From NCBI RefSeq assembly GCF_002262885.1, contig NZ_NKYF01000005.1, positions 1 to 64,000 on the forward strand: 64,000 nucleotides of DNA. The letters are read 5' to 3'. The notes below the pieces were generated by a model. That model saw only the letters and a list, made by a program, of their open reading frames with translations. It had not been told where the DNA came from and did not search any database. The translations under genes and the position numbers were made by a program. Origin of the DNA: Pseudonocardia sp. MH-G8. Lineage in GTDB: Bacteria; Actinomycetota; Actinomycetes; Mycobacteriales; Pseudonocardiaceae. Shown here piece after piece: positions 50,104-58,600 of the stretch. Position 1 is the stretch's first letter. Each line of letters opens with the position of its first letter.

Positions 50104-51249
50104 ATGACTGACGGGCGTGAGTTCCTGCGACTGCCCGACCTCGCGTCGCGGACGCTCGGCGGCGGCGTCCCTTACGCCAACGACGAGCTGTTCGCCCCGC
50201 GGGAGAACCTGATCACGCCGGGCCCCGCGGTGTTCGACACCGAGGACTTCGGGCACAAGGGCAAGGTCTACGACGGCTGGGAGACCCGGCGCCGCCGAGA
50301 GCCCGGCCACGACCACGCGATCGTGCGGCTCGGGGCGCCGGGCATCGTGCGCGGGGTGGTGGTCGACACCGCCTGGTTCCGCGGCAACTACCCGCCCTTC
50401 GCCTCCGTGGAGGCCACCGGCGTGGAGGGCTACCCGTCCCCGGACGAGCTGGCGGCGGCCGAGTGGCGCACGATCGTGGCTCGCTCGCCGCTGCAGGGCG
50501 ACACGGCCAACCCGTTCCCGGTGACGGCGGGGGAGCGGTTCACCCACGTCCGGCTCTCGATCCACCCGGACGGTGGGGTCGCGCGGTTCCGCGTGCACGG
50601 CGACGTCGTGCCCGACCCGCGGCTGCTGCCGTCGACGTTCGACCTCGCGGCACTGGTGAACGGCGGCCGGATCCACGACTGCTCCGACATGTTCTACTCG
50701 TCACCGGTCAACCTGATCCTGCCCGGGCAGGCGCGCACCATGGGTGAGGGCTGGGAGAACGCGCGGCGCCGCGACGACGGCAACGACCACGTGACGTTCG
50801 CGCTGGCGGCGCCCGGGGTGGTGGCGATCGCCGAGCTCGACACCAGCCGCTTCGTCGGCAACGCGCCCGGGTGGGCGTCGCTGCGCGGGATCGACGCCCG
50901 CACTGCCGCACCGGACGATCCGCAGGCGTGGGCCGAGCTGCTTCCCCGTACCCGGCTGCAACCCGACACCCCCCACCGGTTCCGGCTCGCCGCCGGTGAC
51001 GTGGTCACCCACGTCCGGATGGACGTCTACCCCGACGGCGGGCTGTCGCGCGTCCGGTTGCACGGCGCCCTGCCCCCGGACGAGCGCCGGGAGCTGGGGT
51101 TGCGCTGGTTCCACGCGCTGCCCGGGACACAGGCCCGCGAAGTGCTCGCCCCGCTGGTCGGGGCCGAGCGGGCCGGTGGGCTCGTGTCGGATCGGCCGTT
51201 CGCCGGGTTCGCGGACCTGCCCGACGCGCTGCGGGCCGCGCTGGGTTGA
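50104..51249 (+). CDS. alc: Allantoicase with C-terminal extension
   Basis: A 381-residue allantoicase hydrolysing allantoate to ureidoglycolate and urea. It shows the two-fold repeated jelly-roll of the family: GKVYDGWETRRRREPGHDH pairs with MGEGWENARRRDDGNDH. Likewise DTAWFRGNYPP pairs with DTSRFVGNAPG, and the two THVRL/M segments match. After the second repeat (about residue 330) a 50-residue tail, RWFHALPGTQAREVL through SDRPFAGFADL, resembles the beginning of OHCU decarboxylase, another ureide-pathway enzyme. It is too short to be a full domain. AGAGAGGTGGAGG precedes ATG 50104, 35 bp after gcl. No urate oxidase, allantoinase or ureidoglycolate lyase is in the window. Confidence 0.95.
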   Translation: MTDGREFLRLPDLASRTLGGGVPYANDELFAPRENLITPGPAVFDTEDFGHKGKVYDGWETRRRREPGHDHAIVRLGAPGIVRGVVVDTAWFRGNYPPFASVEATGVEGYPSPDELAAAEWRTIVARSPLQGDTANPFPVTAGERFTHVRLSIHPDGGVARFRVHGDVVPDPRLLPSTFDLAALVNGGRIHDCSDMFYSSPVNLILPGQARTMGEGWENARRRDDGNDHVTFALAAPGVVAIAELDTSRFVGNAPGWASLRGIDARTAAPDDPQAWAELLPRTRLQPDTPHRFRLAAGDVVTHVRMDVYPDGGLSRVRLHGALPPDERRELGLRWFHALPGTQAREVLAPLVGAERAGGLVSDRPFAGFADLPDALRAALG

Positions 51250-51340
51250 TCGTCACGCGCGACGCGCCCGCCGCTCGTGATCGACGCCGAGGACCGTTGA
51301 TCGGCCCGAGATCCGGCGCAGCGCCCCGAGGAGGGCGCTG

Positions 51341-51422
51341 AGCTCGACCTCGCAATGATCGATCGTTCCGAGGTCGAGCTTTCCGCCCTTACGAGGGCGC
51401 TGAGCGCGATCTCGGAACGATC
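51341..51422. other. Overlapping alternative hairpins
   Basis: AGCTCGACCTCG (51341-51352) pairs exactly with CGAGGTCGAGCT (51369-51380). GATCGTTCCGAG (51361-51372) pairs exactly with CTCGGAACGATC (51411-51422). The two 12-bp stems share 51369-51372, so they exclude each other. GAGGGCGCTGAGC is also directly repeated (51331-51343, 51393-51405). The stretch 51250-51477 holds no gene; this may be the terminator of the allantoicase unit or a dispersed element. Confidence 0.6.
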
Positions 51423-51477
51423 ATGGCCCGGGTGGCGGGACGGTCGTCGCCGCGGCGCTGTCGTCTCGCGCGGACAC

Positions 51478-51515
51478 TTGACAGTCCTCACGCTCGCCTG
51501 GATTGTATGACCATC
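51478..51515 (+). promoter_or_regulatory. Promoter and FCD operator of the first half-regulon
   Basis: TTGACA (51478-51483) is followed after 17 bp by GATTGT (51501-51506), which is also the left arm of the site GATTGTATGACCATC (51501-51515). The site overlaps the -10 position, the arrangement of a repressor operator. A near-identical site overlaps the -10 at 58517. AAGGAGG follows as ribosome binding site for 51532. Confidence 0.65.
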
Positions 51516-51531
51516 CGACAAGGAGGTCCAG

Positions 51532-52629
51532 GTGCGCGCAGCGGTGCTCCCCGAGTTCGAGGCCCCGCTGGTGCTGGAGGAGCTGGAGCTGCTTCCGCCC
51601 GGTCCGCGCGACGTCGTGGTCCGCCCGGGCGCGGTGGAGGTGTGCGTGACCGACTCCTACGCCACCCGCCCCGGCCCGCTCTCCCGGCCGCCGGCGATCC
51701 TCGGCCACTCCGCGGCCGGCGTCGTCGAGGCCGTCGGCTCGGCCGTCACGACGGTGGCGCCGGGCGACCGGGTGCTCGTGGCGGGCACGCCGGCCTGCGG
51801 CGACTGCTTCTGGTGCCGGCGCGGCGAGGGCCACCAGTGCCGGGAGATCTTCGAGGGCGGGGTGCGTCACGTGGCGCGCCGCGCGGACGGCACGCTCGTC
51901 AGCGCGGCCGGCGGTGTCGGCACCTACGCCGAGCAGTTGCTGGTGCGCGAGTACGGGGTCGTCCGGATGGACACCACACTGCCCGACGAGCACCTGTGCC
52001 TGCTCAGCTGCGGTGCGGCCAGCGCGCTCGGCGCTGTGTTCGGCATCGCGCGGGTCGGCCTCGGCGACACGGTCGCGGTGCTGGGTGCCGGCCGGATCGG
52101 CGGCTGGCTCCTCCAGGCCGCCCGGCTGGCCGGGGCGGTGCGCGTCGTGGCCGTGGAGCCGCTGCCGGAGCGGCGGAAGCGGGCGGCCGCACTCGGGGCC
52201 TCCGACGTGCTCGACCCGGCCGACGGGGACGTCGTGGAGCAGGTCCGCGACCTCACCGGGGGCCGCGGGGTCGACGCCGCCTTCGAGGCGACCGGCGGGC
52301 CGGGCACCGCGGCCGCGGTGCGCACGGCGTTCGCCGCCACCCGGCGCGGCGGGGTCGTCGTCCCGCTCGGGATGACCGACTTCGGCGTCACCGTGGACCT
52401 GCCCGTGAACGACCTGGCGATGCGCGGGCGGGAGGTGCGCAGCTGCCAGTACGGCAACGTCGACCTGCAGCGCGACCTGCCGCGGTACGCCCGCGTGCTG
52501 GAGTCGGGGCTGCTCGACCCCGTCGCCATGGTCGAGCGCACCTACCCGCTGCCCGACGCCGGCAGCGCCCTCGCCGCCGCGGAGGACCGCGAGGTGCTCA
52601 CCGCCGTCCTGCTGCCGAACTCCGACTGA
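51532..52629 (+). CDS. Zinc alcohol dehydrogenase (copy 1)
   Basis: A 365-residue medium-chain dehydrogenase. Catalytic zinc ligands are Cys in EVCVTDSY (about 36) and His in LGHSAAG (about 58). The structural zinc is held by four cysteines in ACGDCFWCRRGEGHQC (about 87-102), and the cofactor motif is GAGRIGG (about 184). It interconverts an alcohol and an aldehyde or ketone. AAGGAGG lies just upstream of GTG 51532. It is paralogous to the dehydrogenase at 62786, the last gene of the same putative regulon. The FCD-type operator overlaps its promoter. Confidence 0.92.
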   Translation: MRAAVLPEFEAPLVLEELELLPPGPRDVVVRPGAVEVCVTDSYATRPGPLSRPPAILGHSAAGVVEAVGSAVTTVAPGDRVLVAGTPACGDCFWCRRGEGHQCREIFEGGVRHVARRADGTLVSAAGGVGTYAEQLLVREYGVVRMDTTLPDEHLCLLSCGAASALGAVFGIARVGLGDTVAVLGAGRIGGWLLQAARLAGAVRVVAVEPLPERRKRAAALGASDVLDPADGDVVEQVRDLTGGRGVDAAFEATGGPGTAAAVRTAFAATRRGGVVVPLGMTDFGVTVDLPVNDLAMRGREVRSCQYGNVDLQRDLPRYARVLESGLLDPVAMVERTYPLPDAGSALAAAEDREVLTAVLLPNSD

Positions 52630-52647
52630 CCGACCACCGGGGGGACC

Positions 52648-53877
52648 ATGACCACCACCGCGACCGCCACCACCGCCACCACGCCGGAGCAGCTGATCCG
52701 CACCGTGGTCGACCTGCGCCCCACGCTGGTCGCCGCCCAGGCCGAGACCGAGGAGCGCACGTACTACTCGCAGGAGATGCACGACGCGTTCGTGGCGGCG
52801 GGCCTGTACCGGGTGGTGCAGCCGCGACGCTACGGCGGGCTCGAGTTCGACTTCCCCACCTTCACCCGCCTGCAGATCGAGATGGCGCGCGGGTGCGTGT
52901 CCACCGCCTGGTGCTGGGCGCTGGCCAGCAGCCACGCGGTCCAGATCGCCTCCTACTTCCCGGAGGCCGCGCAGGAGAAGATCTTCGGTGACGGTGACTT
53001 CCGCTGCGCGTCGGTGGCCGCCCCGGACGCGAAGGCGCAGCGGGTGGAGGACGGCTGGCGGCTCGACGGCACGGTCCGCTACTGCTCGGGCATCCCGTAC
53101 TCCACCCACTTCATGGGCCAGGCGTTCCTCGCCGGGCTGCCCCCGCAGGACGCGGCGCAGCACATGTTGCTCTACGTGGCCCCACGCAGCGAGTGGGCGA
53201 TGGTCGAGGGCTCCTGGGGCGATTCGCTGGGCCTGCGCGGCAGCGGCTCGCACAGCATCGTCCTCGACGACGGGCGGATCCCGGCGGAGTTCGCGGTCGA
53301 GGACACGAGCATGGTCAACGTCGACGTCAGCGGCGGCACGCCGGGCCTGGCGCTGCACGGCAACCCGATGTACGTCGGGCGCGCACTCTCGCCGTTCACG
53401 ATCTCGCTGGCGGCGCTGACGCTCGGGGCCGGCTACCACGCGCTCGACGAGTTCGAGCACCAGATGCGCACCCGCAAGACCACCGTCCCCCCGATGGTGC
53501 CGCGGCTGGGCGACCCCGACTACCAGCGCTGGTACGGCGCCGCCCTCGGGAAGCTCGCGACGGCCGAGGCCGCCGTGCTGCATTGCGCCGAGGAGCACAT
53601 GCAGCTGTGCGAGCGCACGGCGTCGGGTGGCGAGCCCTACAGCGAGGAGGACGAGCAGCGCATCGGGATCATCGCCCGCGAGGCGATCGTCGCCGTCTGG
53701 GAGACCGTCGACGAGCAGCTGTTCCGCAACATCGGTTCCAGCGCGCTGCGCGCGGGGGAGCGCTTCGAGCGCGTCTGGCGGGATCTCACCATGATCGCCA
53801 GCCACCGCAACACGGGCTTCCGGGAGCTGATGTTCCGCAAGCTCGCCCAGCTGCACCTCGGGCTGCCGGTGACCTGA
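52648..53877 (+). CDS. Acyl-CoA-dehydrogenase-fold flavin monooxygenase (copy 1)
   Basis: A 409-residue flavoenzyme. The N-terminal part has FVAAGLYRVVQPRRYGG, the middle GTVRYCSGIPYSTHF and a long loop HGNPMYVGRA, and the C-terminus WRDLTMIASHRNTG. The RD-x-H pattern and RYCSG motif place it with p-hydroxyphenylacetate hydroxylase/HsaA-type oxygenases, which use reduced flavin from a separate reductase; none is encoded here. An N-terminal TTTATATTATT stretch is low-complexity. It is paralogous to the product of 56462 and coupled to a transporter gene. Confidence 0.87.
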   Translation: MTTTATATTATTPEQLIRTVVDLRPTLVAAQAETEERTYYSQEMHDAFVAAGLYRVVQPRRYGGLEFDFPTFTRLQIEMARGCVSTAWCWALASSHAVQIASYFPEAAQEKIFGDGDFRCASVAAPDAKAQRVEDGWRLDGTVRYCSGIPYSTHFMGQAFLAGLPPQDAAQHMLLYVAPRSEWAMVEGSWGDSLGLRGSGSHSIVLDDGRIPAEFAVEDTSMVNVDVSGGTPGLALHGNPMYVGRALSPFTISLAALTLGAGYHALDEFEHQMRTRKTTVPPMVPRLGDPDYQRWYGAALGKLATAEAAVLHCAEEHMQLCERTASGGEPYSEEDEQRIGIIAREAIVAVWETVDEQLFRNIGSSALRAGERFERVWRDLTMIASHRNTGFRELMFRKLAQLHLGLPVT

Positions 53878-55178
53878 TGGTGGCGAAGGACCGGACAACG
53901 GTGTCCACCTGGCGCGTCGCGTCGGCGAGCTTCGCCGGCACCACCGTCGAGTACTACGACTTCGCCATCTACGGCACGGCGGCCGCGCTGGTCTTCCCGC
54001 GGCTGTTCTTCCCCGCGGCCGACCCGTTCCTGGGAACGCTCGCCGCGTTCGGGACGTTCGCGGCCGGCTTCCTGGCCCGCCCGATCGGCGGCCTGGTGTT
54101 CGGGCACTTCGGCGACCGCATCGGGCGCAAGCGGATGCTGGTGGTCACGCTCGTCCTGATGGGCGTGGCGACCACCGCGATCGGCCTGCTGCCCGGCTAC
54201 GCCTCCGCGGGTGCGCTCGCCCCCGCGCTGCTGATCGGCCTGCGCCTGGTGCAGGGGTTCGCGTTCGGCGGGGAGTGGGGCGGCGCGGTGCTGCTCGCCT
54301 ACGAGTACGCCCCGCCGGAACGCCGCGGGTTCTTCGCGAGCCTGCCCCAGACCGGGCCCGCCGCCGGTGTGCTGCTGGGCAATCTGGTCTTCCTGCCGGT
54401 CGCGGCGCTGCCCGACGCGGCGCTCTACTCCTGGGGTTGGCGGGTGCCGTTCCTGGTCAGCATCGTGCTGATCGTCTTCGGGATCGTCGTGCGGCTGCGC
54501 ATCGCGGAGTCACCGGAGTTCGTGCAGGTGCAGCGCTCGGGTACCGAGGCGCGGGTCCCGCTGTTCGAGGTGCTGCGCCACTACCCGTGGAAGGTGCTGC
54601 TCGTCTGTGGTGGCTTCCTGGGCTTCGGTACGCTGCCGATCGTCGCCACCACCTTCCTGCTCGGCTACGGCACGACGATCGGGGTGGACCGGACGTCGAT
54701 GATCACGGCGATCCTGCTGGGCAACGTCGTGCAGCTGGTGGTGGTCCCACTGTCCGGGGCGCTGTCGGACCGCATCGGCGCGCGCCCGATCGTGCTGGTC
54801 GGGTCGGTCACGGCGATCGCCGCCATCTTCCTGCTGGTCGCGGCGGTCGGCACGGGCAGCTTCGGGGTGATCGTGGCCGGGTACGTGTTCGGGTTCGGGT
54901 TCCTGTACTGCATCGGCTACGGCGCGCAGCCCGCCGTCTACGCCCGCGCGTTCGACGCCCGGGTCCGCTACACCGGCATGTCGCTGGGCTTCCAGCTGTC
55001 CAACGTGCTCGGCAGCGCGCTCGGCCCCGGCATCGCGACGATCGTGCTGCGGGTGACCGGGCAGCCGATGGCGGTGGCCGGCTACGTCGGGCTGATGCTG
55101 CTGATCTCGATGGCCTGCCTCGCCGTGCTGACCGGCCGGACGCACGCGGCCGCGGTGCCGGCGACGGTCGCGGACTGA
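53877..55178 (+). CDS. MHS-family metabolite transporter (copy 1)
   Basis: A 433-residue major facilitator of the metabolite:H+ symporter family, with 12 hydrophobic segments. The MHS signatures are TTVEYYDFAIYGTAAALVF (helix 1), GHFGDRIGRKRML (loop 2-3), GGEWGGAVLLAYEYAP and RIAESPEF. Relatives import organic acids and small zwitterions. The ATG overlaps the flavoenzyme stop (TGATG). It is closely similar throughout to the next gene product. Confidence 0.92.
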   Translation: MVAKDRTTVSTWRVASASFAGTTVEYYDFAIYGTAAALVFPRLFFPAADPFLGTLAAFGTFAAGFLARPIGGLVFGHFGDRIGRKRMLVVTLVLMGVATTAIGLLPGYASAGALAPALLIGLRLVQGFAFGGEWGGAVLLAYEYAPPERRGFFASLPQTGPAAGVLLGNLVFLPVAALPDAALYSWGWRVPFLVSIVLIVFGIVVRLRIAESPEFVQVQRSGTEARVPLFEVLRHYPWKVLLVCGGFLGFGTLPIVATTFLLGYGTTIGVDRTSMITAILLGNVVQLVVVPLSGALSDRIGARPIVLVGSVTAIAAIFLLVAAVGTGSFGVIVAGYVFGFGFLYCIGYGAQPAVYARAFDARVRYTGMSLGFQLSNVLGSALGPGIATIVLRVTGQPMAVAGYVGLMLLISMACLAVLTGRTHAAAVPATVAD

Positions 55179-55181
55179 GGG

Positions 55182-56465
55182 GTGCCGGTCGTGGCCACCG
55201 AGGGACGCGCGCCGTGGCGGGTGGGCGCGGCGAGCTTCGTGGGGACCGCCGTCCAGTACTACGACTTCTCGATCTACAGCACAGCCGCGGCACTGGTGTT
55301 CCCCGCGGTGTTCTTCCCGTCGTCGGACCCGCTGTTGGGCACCGTCGCCGCGTTCGGCACCTTCGCCGCGGGGTTCCTCGCGAGCCCGCTGGGCGCCGTC
55401 CTGTTCGGGCACCTCGGCGACCGCTACGGCCGGCGGACGACGCTGTGGATCACGCTCGTGCTGATGGGCGGGGCGACGATCGGCATCGGGCTGCTCCCCG
55501 GCTTCGGTGCGATCGGTGTCGCCGCACCGATCCTGCTGGTGCTGCTGCGGGTCGTGCAGGGCGCGGCGTTCGGCGGGGAGTGGGGCGGGGCGGTGCTGCT
55601 GGCGTACGAGAGCGCGCCGGACGGGCGCAAGGGCCTGCTGGCCAGCCTCCCGCAAGCCGGTCCGGCTGCGGGGGTGCTGCTGGGCAACCTCGCGTTCCTG
55701 CCGGTGCTCGCGCTGGGGCCGGCCGCGGTGTCGTCCTGGGCATGGCGGGTGCCGTTCCTGGCCAGCGTCGTCCTCGTCGGCCTCGGGCTCGCGGTGCGGC
55801 TGTCGGTGGCCGAGACGGCCGACTTCGTCGAGACGCAGCGGGTGGGCACCGTCGAGCGACTCCCGCTGATGCGGGTGGTCCGCCGGTATCCCCGCGAGGT
55901 GCTGCTCGTGGCGGGCGGGTACCTGGGCTTCGCCGCCGTCCCCGCGGTCGCCGTCACGTTCATGCTGGGCCACGCGAGTGTGGTGAGCGCGGTGTTGCTG
56001 TGGGCCGTCCTCGCCGGCAACGTGGCGCAGCTGGTGACCGTCCCGATCTCCGGCGCGCTCGCCGACCGTTGGGGGCCGCGCCCGCTCGTGCTCGCCGGCA
56101 GCGTCACCGCCGCCGCGGGAATCGTGCTGGTGTTCGCGGCGGTGCAGAGCGGCGACGTCGGCATGATCGTCGCCGGCTACCTGCTCGGCTTCGGCGTCCT
56201 GTACTGCGTCGGGTACGGAGCGCAGCCCGTGGCGTTCGCGGAGGTGTTCGACGCTCCCGTGCGCTACTCCGGCATCGCCGTCGGCACGGCCATCGGCACC
56301 GTGCTCGGCAGCGGGTTCGGCCCGCTCGTCGCAACGGGGCTCGTGCACGCCACCGGGACGTCGTGGTCGGCCGCCGGGTACGTGGTGCTCACCCTCGCGC
56401 TGTCGTTCGCCTGCCTCGCCGTGCTCACCAGACCGACCCGCCGGCCCGTCGAGGTCACGACATGA
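55182..56465 (+). CDS. MHS-family metabolite transporter (copy 2)
   Basis: A 427-residue homologue of the preceding transporter, with YYDFSIYSTAAALVFP, GHLGDRYGRRTTL and GGEWGGAVLLAYESAPDG in the same places, so a tandem duplication is evident. Differences include an ETADF for ESPEF change in the central loop and a shorter helix 7-8 region. GTG 55182 begins three bases after the previous stop. It may import a related compound or the next intermediate. Confidence 0.92.
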   Translation: MPVVATEGRAPWRVGAASFVGTAVQYYDFSIYSTAAALVFPAVFFPSSDPLLGTVAAFGTFAAGFLASPLGAVLFGHLGDRYGRRTTLWITLVLMGGATIGIGLLPGFGAIGVAAPILLVLLRVVQGAAFGGEWGGAVLLAYESAPDGRKGLLASLPQAGPAAGVLLGNLAFLPVLALGPAAVSSWAWRVPFLASVVLVGLGLAVRLSVAETADFVETQRVGTVERLPLMRVVRRYPREVLLVAGGYLGFAAVPAVAVTFMLGHASVVSAVLLWAVLAGNVAQLVTVPISGALADRWGPRPLVLAGSVTAAAGIVLVFAAVQSGDVGMIVAGYLLGFGVLYCVGYGAQPVAFAEVFDAPVRYSGIAVGTAIGTVLGSGFGPLVATGLVHATGTSWSAAGYVVLTLALSFACLAVLTRPTRRPVEVTT

Positions 56466-57718
56466 GAGGCACGATGACCCAGATCCAGACCCCTACCGCC
56501 GTCCCCGTCCCCGAACCGGACCTGACCCCGGAGGCGATGATCGCGCGCGCCGTGGCGATGCGCGAGGAGCTGATCGAGGAGGCGCCTGCGGGGGAGGAGC
56601 GCGGCGGGTACTCCGCCCGCCTGCACGAACGGTTCACCGAGGCCGGCTTCTACCGGGCGCTGCAGCCGCGCCGCTACGGCGGGTACGAGCTCGGGCTCGA
56701 CACCTTCTTCCGGCTGATCACCGAGCTCTCGCACGGCGACCCGGGCACCGGGTGGTCGGTGTGCCTGGCCTCGGACCACATCTTCCACATCGCCTCGTTC
56801 TTCTCCGAGCAGGCCCAGGAGGAGCTCTTCGGTACCGACGGGCACTTCTGCGCGCCGCACCGCGCGGCCCCCACGGGCACGGCCGATCCGGTGCCCGGCG
56901 GGTACCGGGTGAGCGGCACCTGGGACTACTGCTCCGGCATCACCCACGCCACCCACTTCATCGCGACGGCGATGGGGCCCGCCCGCGGGACCGACGGCCC
57001 GCCCGTTCCACTGGCCTGCGTGCTGCCGCGGGGCGACTACACCGTGCTCGACGACTGGGGCGGCGGTGCGACGCTCGGGCTGCAGGGCACGGGGTCGAAC
57101 TCCGTGCGGGTCGACGACGTGTTCGTGCCCGAGCACCTGGCCGAGCACTACGACTGGAAGGGCTTCGCGATGCCCGACGGCGGTACGCCGGGCTACCGCC
57201 TGCACCGCAACCCGATGTACCTCGGCCGCTCGCTGACGATCTACTACGGCGGTCTGGCCGCTCCCGTGGTCGGAGCCGCCCGCGCGGCGCTGGACGAGTA
57301 CGAGCACATGCTGCGCACCCGCCAGACCACCGTGCCGCCGAAGGTGCTGCGCTGCGAGTCGCCGGACTACCAGCGCTGGTTCGGGGAGGCCCAGAGCCTC
57401 GCCGACTCGGCGCTGGCCGTGCTCGTCGCGTCCGGTGCGGGCTACCTGGCCGCGGGACGCGAGTGGGAGCGCACGGGCTCGTTCGGCATCGCCGAGGACG
57501 TCCGGTACCGGGGGATGGCCCAGCAGGCGGCCCTGCTCGCGGCCGCCGCCGTCGACCGGCTCTTCACCACCGGCGGGACGGGCGCGTCGAAGCGCGGGTC
57601 GCGGCTGCAGCGCTGCTTCCGCGACGTCGCCATGTACCGCACCCACATCGGCGCCCAGGCCGATCTCCACTACACCGCGAACGCCCGCGTCCACTTCGGG
57701 CTCCCGACCGCCTTGTAG
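56462..57718 (+). CDS. Acyl-CoA-dehydrogenase-fold flavin monooxygenase (copy 2)
   Basis: A 418-residue paralogue of the flavoenzyme at 52648. It matches in FYRALQPRRYGGYEL, GTWDYCSGITHATHF, HRNPMYLGRS and RTRQTTVPPKV, and ends FRDVAMYRTHIG with the RD-x-H pattern. ATG 56462 overlaps the transporter stop (ATGA); ATG 56474 with AGAGG 4-9 bases upstream is an alternative start. Two such enzymes in one operon may oxygenate successive intermediates or form a heteromer. A flavin reductase must come from elsewhere. Confidence 0.87.
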   Translation: MRGTMTQIQTPTAVPVPEPDLTPEAMIARAVAMREELIEEAPAGEERGGYSARLHERFTEAGFYRALQPRRYGGYELGLDTFFRLITELSHGDPGTGWSVCLASDHIFHIASFFSEQAQEELFGTDGHFCAPHRAAPTGTADPVPGGYRVSGTWDYCSGITHATHFIATAMGPARGTDGPPVPLACVLPRGDYTVLDDWGGGATLGLQGTGSNSVRVDDVFVPEHLAEHYDWKGFAMPDGGTPGYRLHRNPMYLGRSLTIYYGGLAAPVVGAARAALDEYEHMLRTRQTTVPPKVLRCESPDYQRWFGEAQSLADSALAVLVASGAGYLAAGREWERTGSFGIAEDVRYRGMAQQAALLAAAAVDRLFTTGGTGASKRGSRLQRCFRDVAMYRTHIGAQADLHYTANARVHFGLPTAL

Positions 57719-57738
57719 CGCGCGTCGTGCAGCATCGG

Positions 57739-57765
57739 AGACGTATGACGAACATGCCGTACTCT
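57739..57765 (+). promoter_or_regulatory. Leaderless promoter with weak FCD site
   Basis: TACTCT (57760-57765) is followed by six bases and GTG 57772. Just upstream, 57739-57753 contains CGTATGAC, the centre of the operator consensus GATYGTATGACMATC (10 of 15 matches to the reverse complement of the 58509 site). This suggests autoregulation. Confidence 0.45.
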
Positions 57766-57771
57766 GAGCGG

Positions 57772-58482
57772 GTGAACGACGCCGAGCTGCCCTCGCTCGC
57801 ATCGCAGATCGGGCGGGTGGCGGCGCCGCTGCGCACCCAGGTCCTCGACGTGCTCCGCGAGGCCATCCTCACCATGCGGTTCGCGCCCGGCCAGCGGCTC
57901 ATCGAGCGCGAGCTGATCGACCTCACCGGAGTCTCGCGCACCACCATCCGCGAGGTGTTGCGCGAGCTGGCGGCCGAGGGCCTGGTGCGCACCATCCCGC
58001 AGAAGGGCGCGGTGGTCGTGGCCCTGTCGGTGGAGGAGGCGGAGGAGCTCTACGAGATCCGCGAGGTGCTCGAGGGCCACCTCGCGCGGCGGTTCGTCTC
58101 GCACGCGACGGACGGCCACCTCGTCGCGCTGCGCCGGGCGTTCACCAGGCTGGAGAACGTCGTGGAGTCCGGCGGCGGCACCCTGGAGGTGTTGCGCGCC
58201 AAGGACGCGCTCTACGACGTCCTCCTGGAGGGCGCGGGCAACAGCGCGCTGCGCACGAGCCTGTCCCAGCTGCACGCGCGCGTGAGCCTGCTGCGTGCGA
58301 GCTCCCTGTCCTCGGACGCGGGGCGGCCCGCGCAGTCGGTCCAGGAGCTGCGCGGTCTGGTGGAGGCGGTGGAGGCGCGGGAGGCCGGCCGGGCGGCCGC
58401 CGCGATGACGGCGCACGTGCGCGCCGCCGCGCAGCTCGGGATCGCGGCGATGCGCGACTCCGCACTGCAGCAGATCGTCTGA
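57772..58482 (+). CDS. GntR-family regulator (FCD domain) of the ADH/hydantoinase regulon
   Basis: A 236-residue regulator with a winged helix (GQRLIERELIDLTGVSRTTI; GLVRTIPQKGAVV) and FCD domain. In the FCD domain the usual metal-binding histidines are reduced (KDALYDVLLEGAGN where xDxxFH is usual), hinting at a different effector site. GTG 57772 is preferred because TACTCT lies 6 bases before it and no ribosome binding site serves ATG 57745 or 57754, the in-frame alternatives. It sits between the two operons whose promoters share a 15-bp operator, and is the natural candidate to bind them. Confidence 0.85.
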   Translation: MNDAELPSLASQIGRVAAPLRTQVLDVLREAILTMRFAPGQRLIERELIDLTGVSRTTIREVLRELAAEGLVRTIPQKGAVVVALSVEEAEELYEIREVLEGHLARRFVSHATDGHLVALRRAFTRLENVVESGGGTLEVLRAKDALYDVLLEGAGNSALRTSLSQLHARVSLLRASSLSSDAGRPAQSVQELRGLVEAVEAREAGRAAAAMTAHVRAAAQLGIAAMRDSALQQIV

Positions 58483-58493
58483 CCGGCGCCCGC

Positions 58494-58523
58494 TTCTCAT
58501 GACCGTCTGATTGTCATACGATC
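58494..58523 (+). promoter_or_regulatory. Promoter and FCD operator of the second half-regulon
   Basis: TTCTCA (58494-58499), 17-bp spacer, TACGAT (58517-58522). The site GATTGTCATACGATC (58509-58523) overlaps the -10. Its reverse complement matches the 51501 site at 13 of 15 positions. The geometry is the same as at 51501: operator over -10. Confidence 0.65.
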
Positions 58524-58600
58524 TGTGTGGGCGCTCAGCGGCCACCGGCTGCGGCGCGCGAGCTGCTCGTCCCGAGCACACCTCGACCCGCGGAGGCGCC

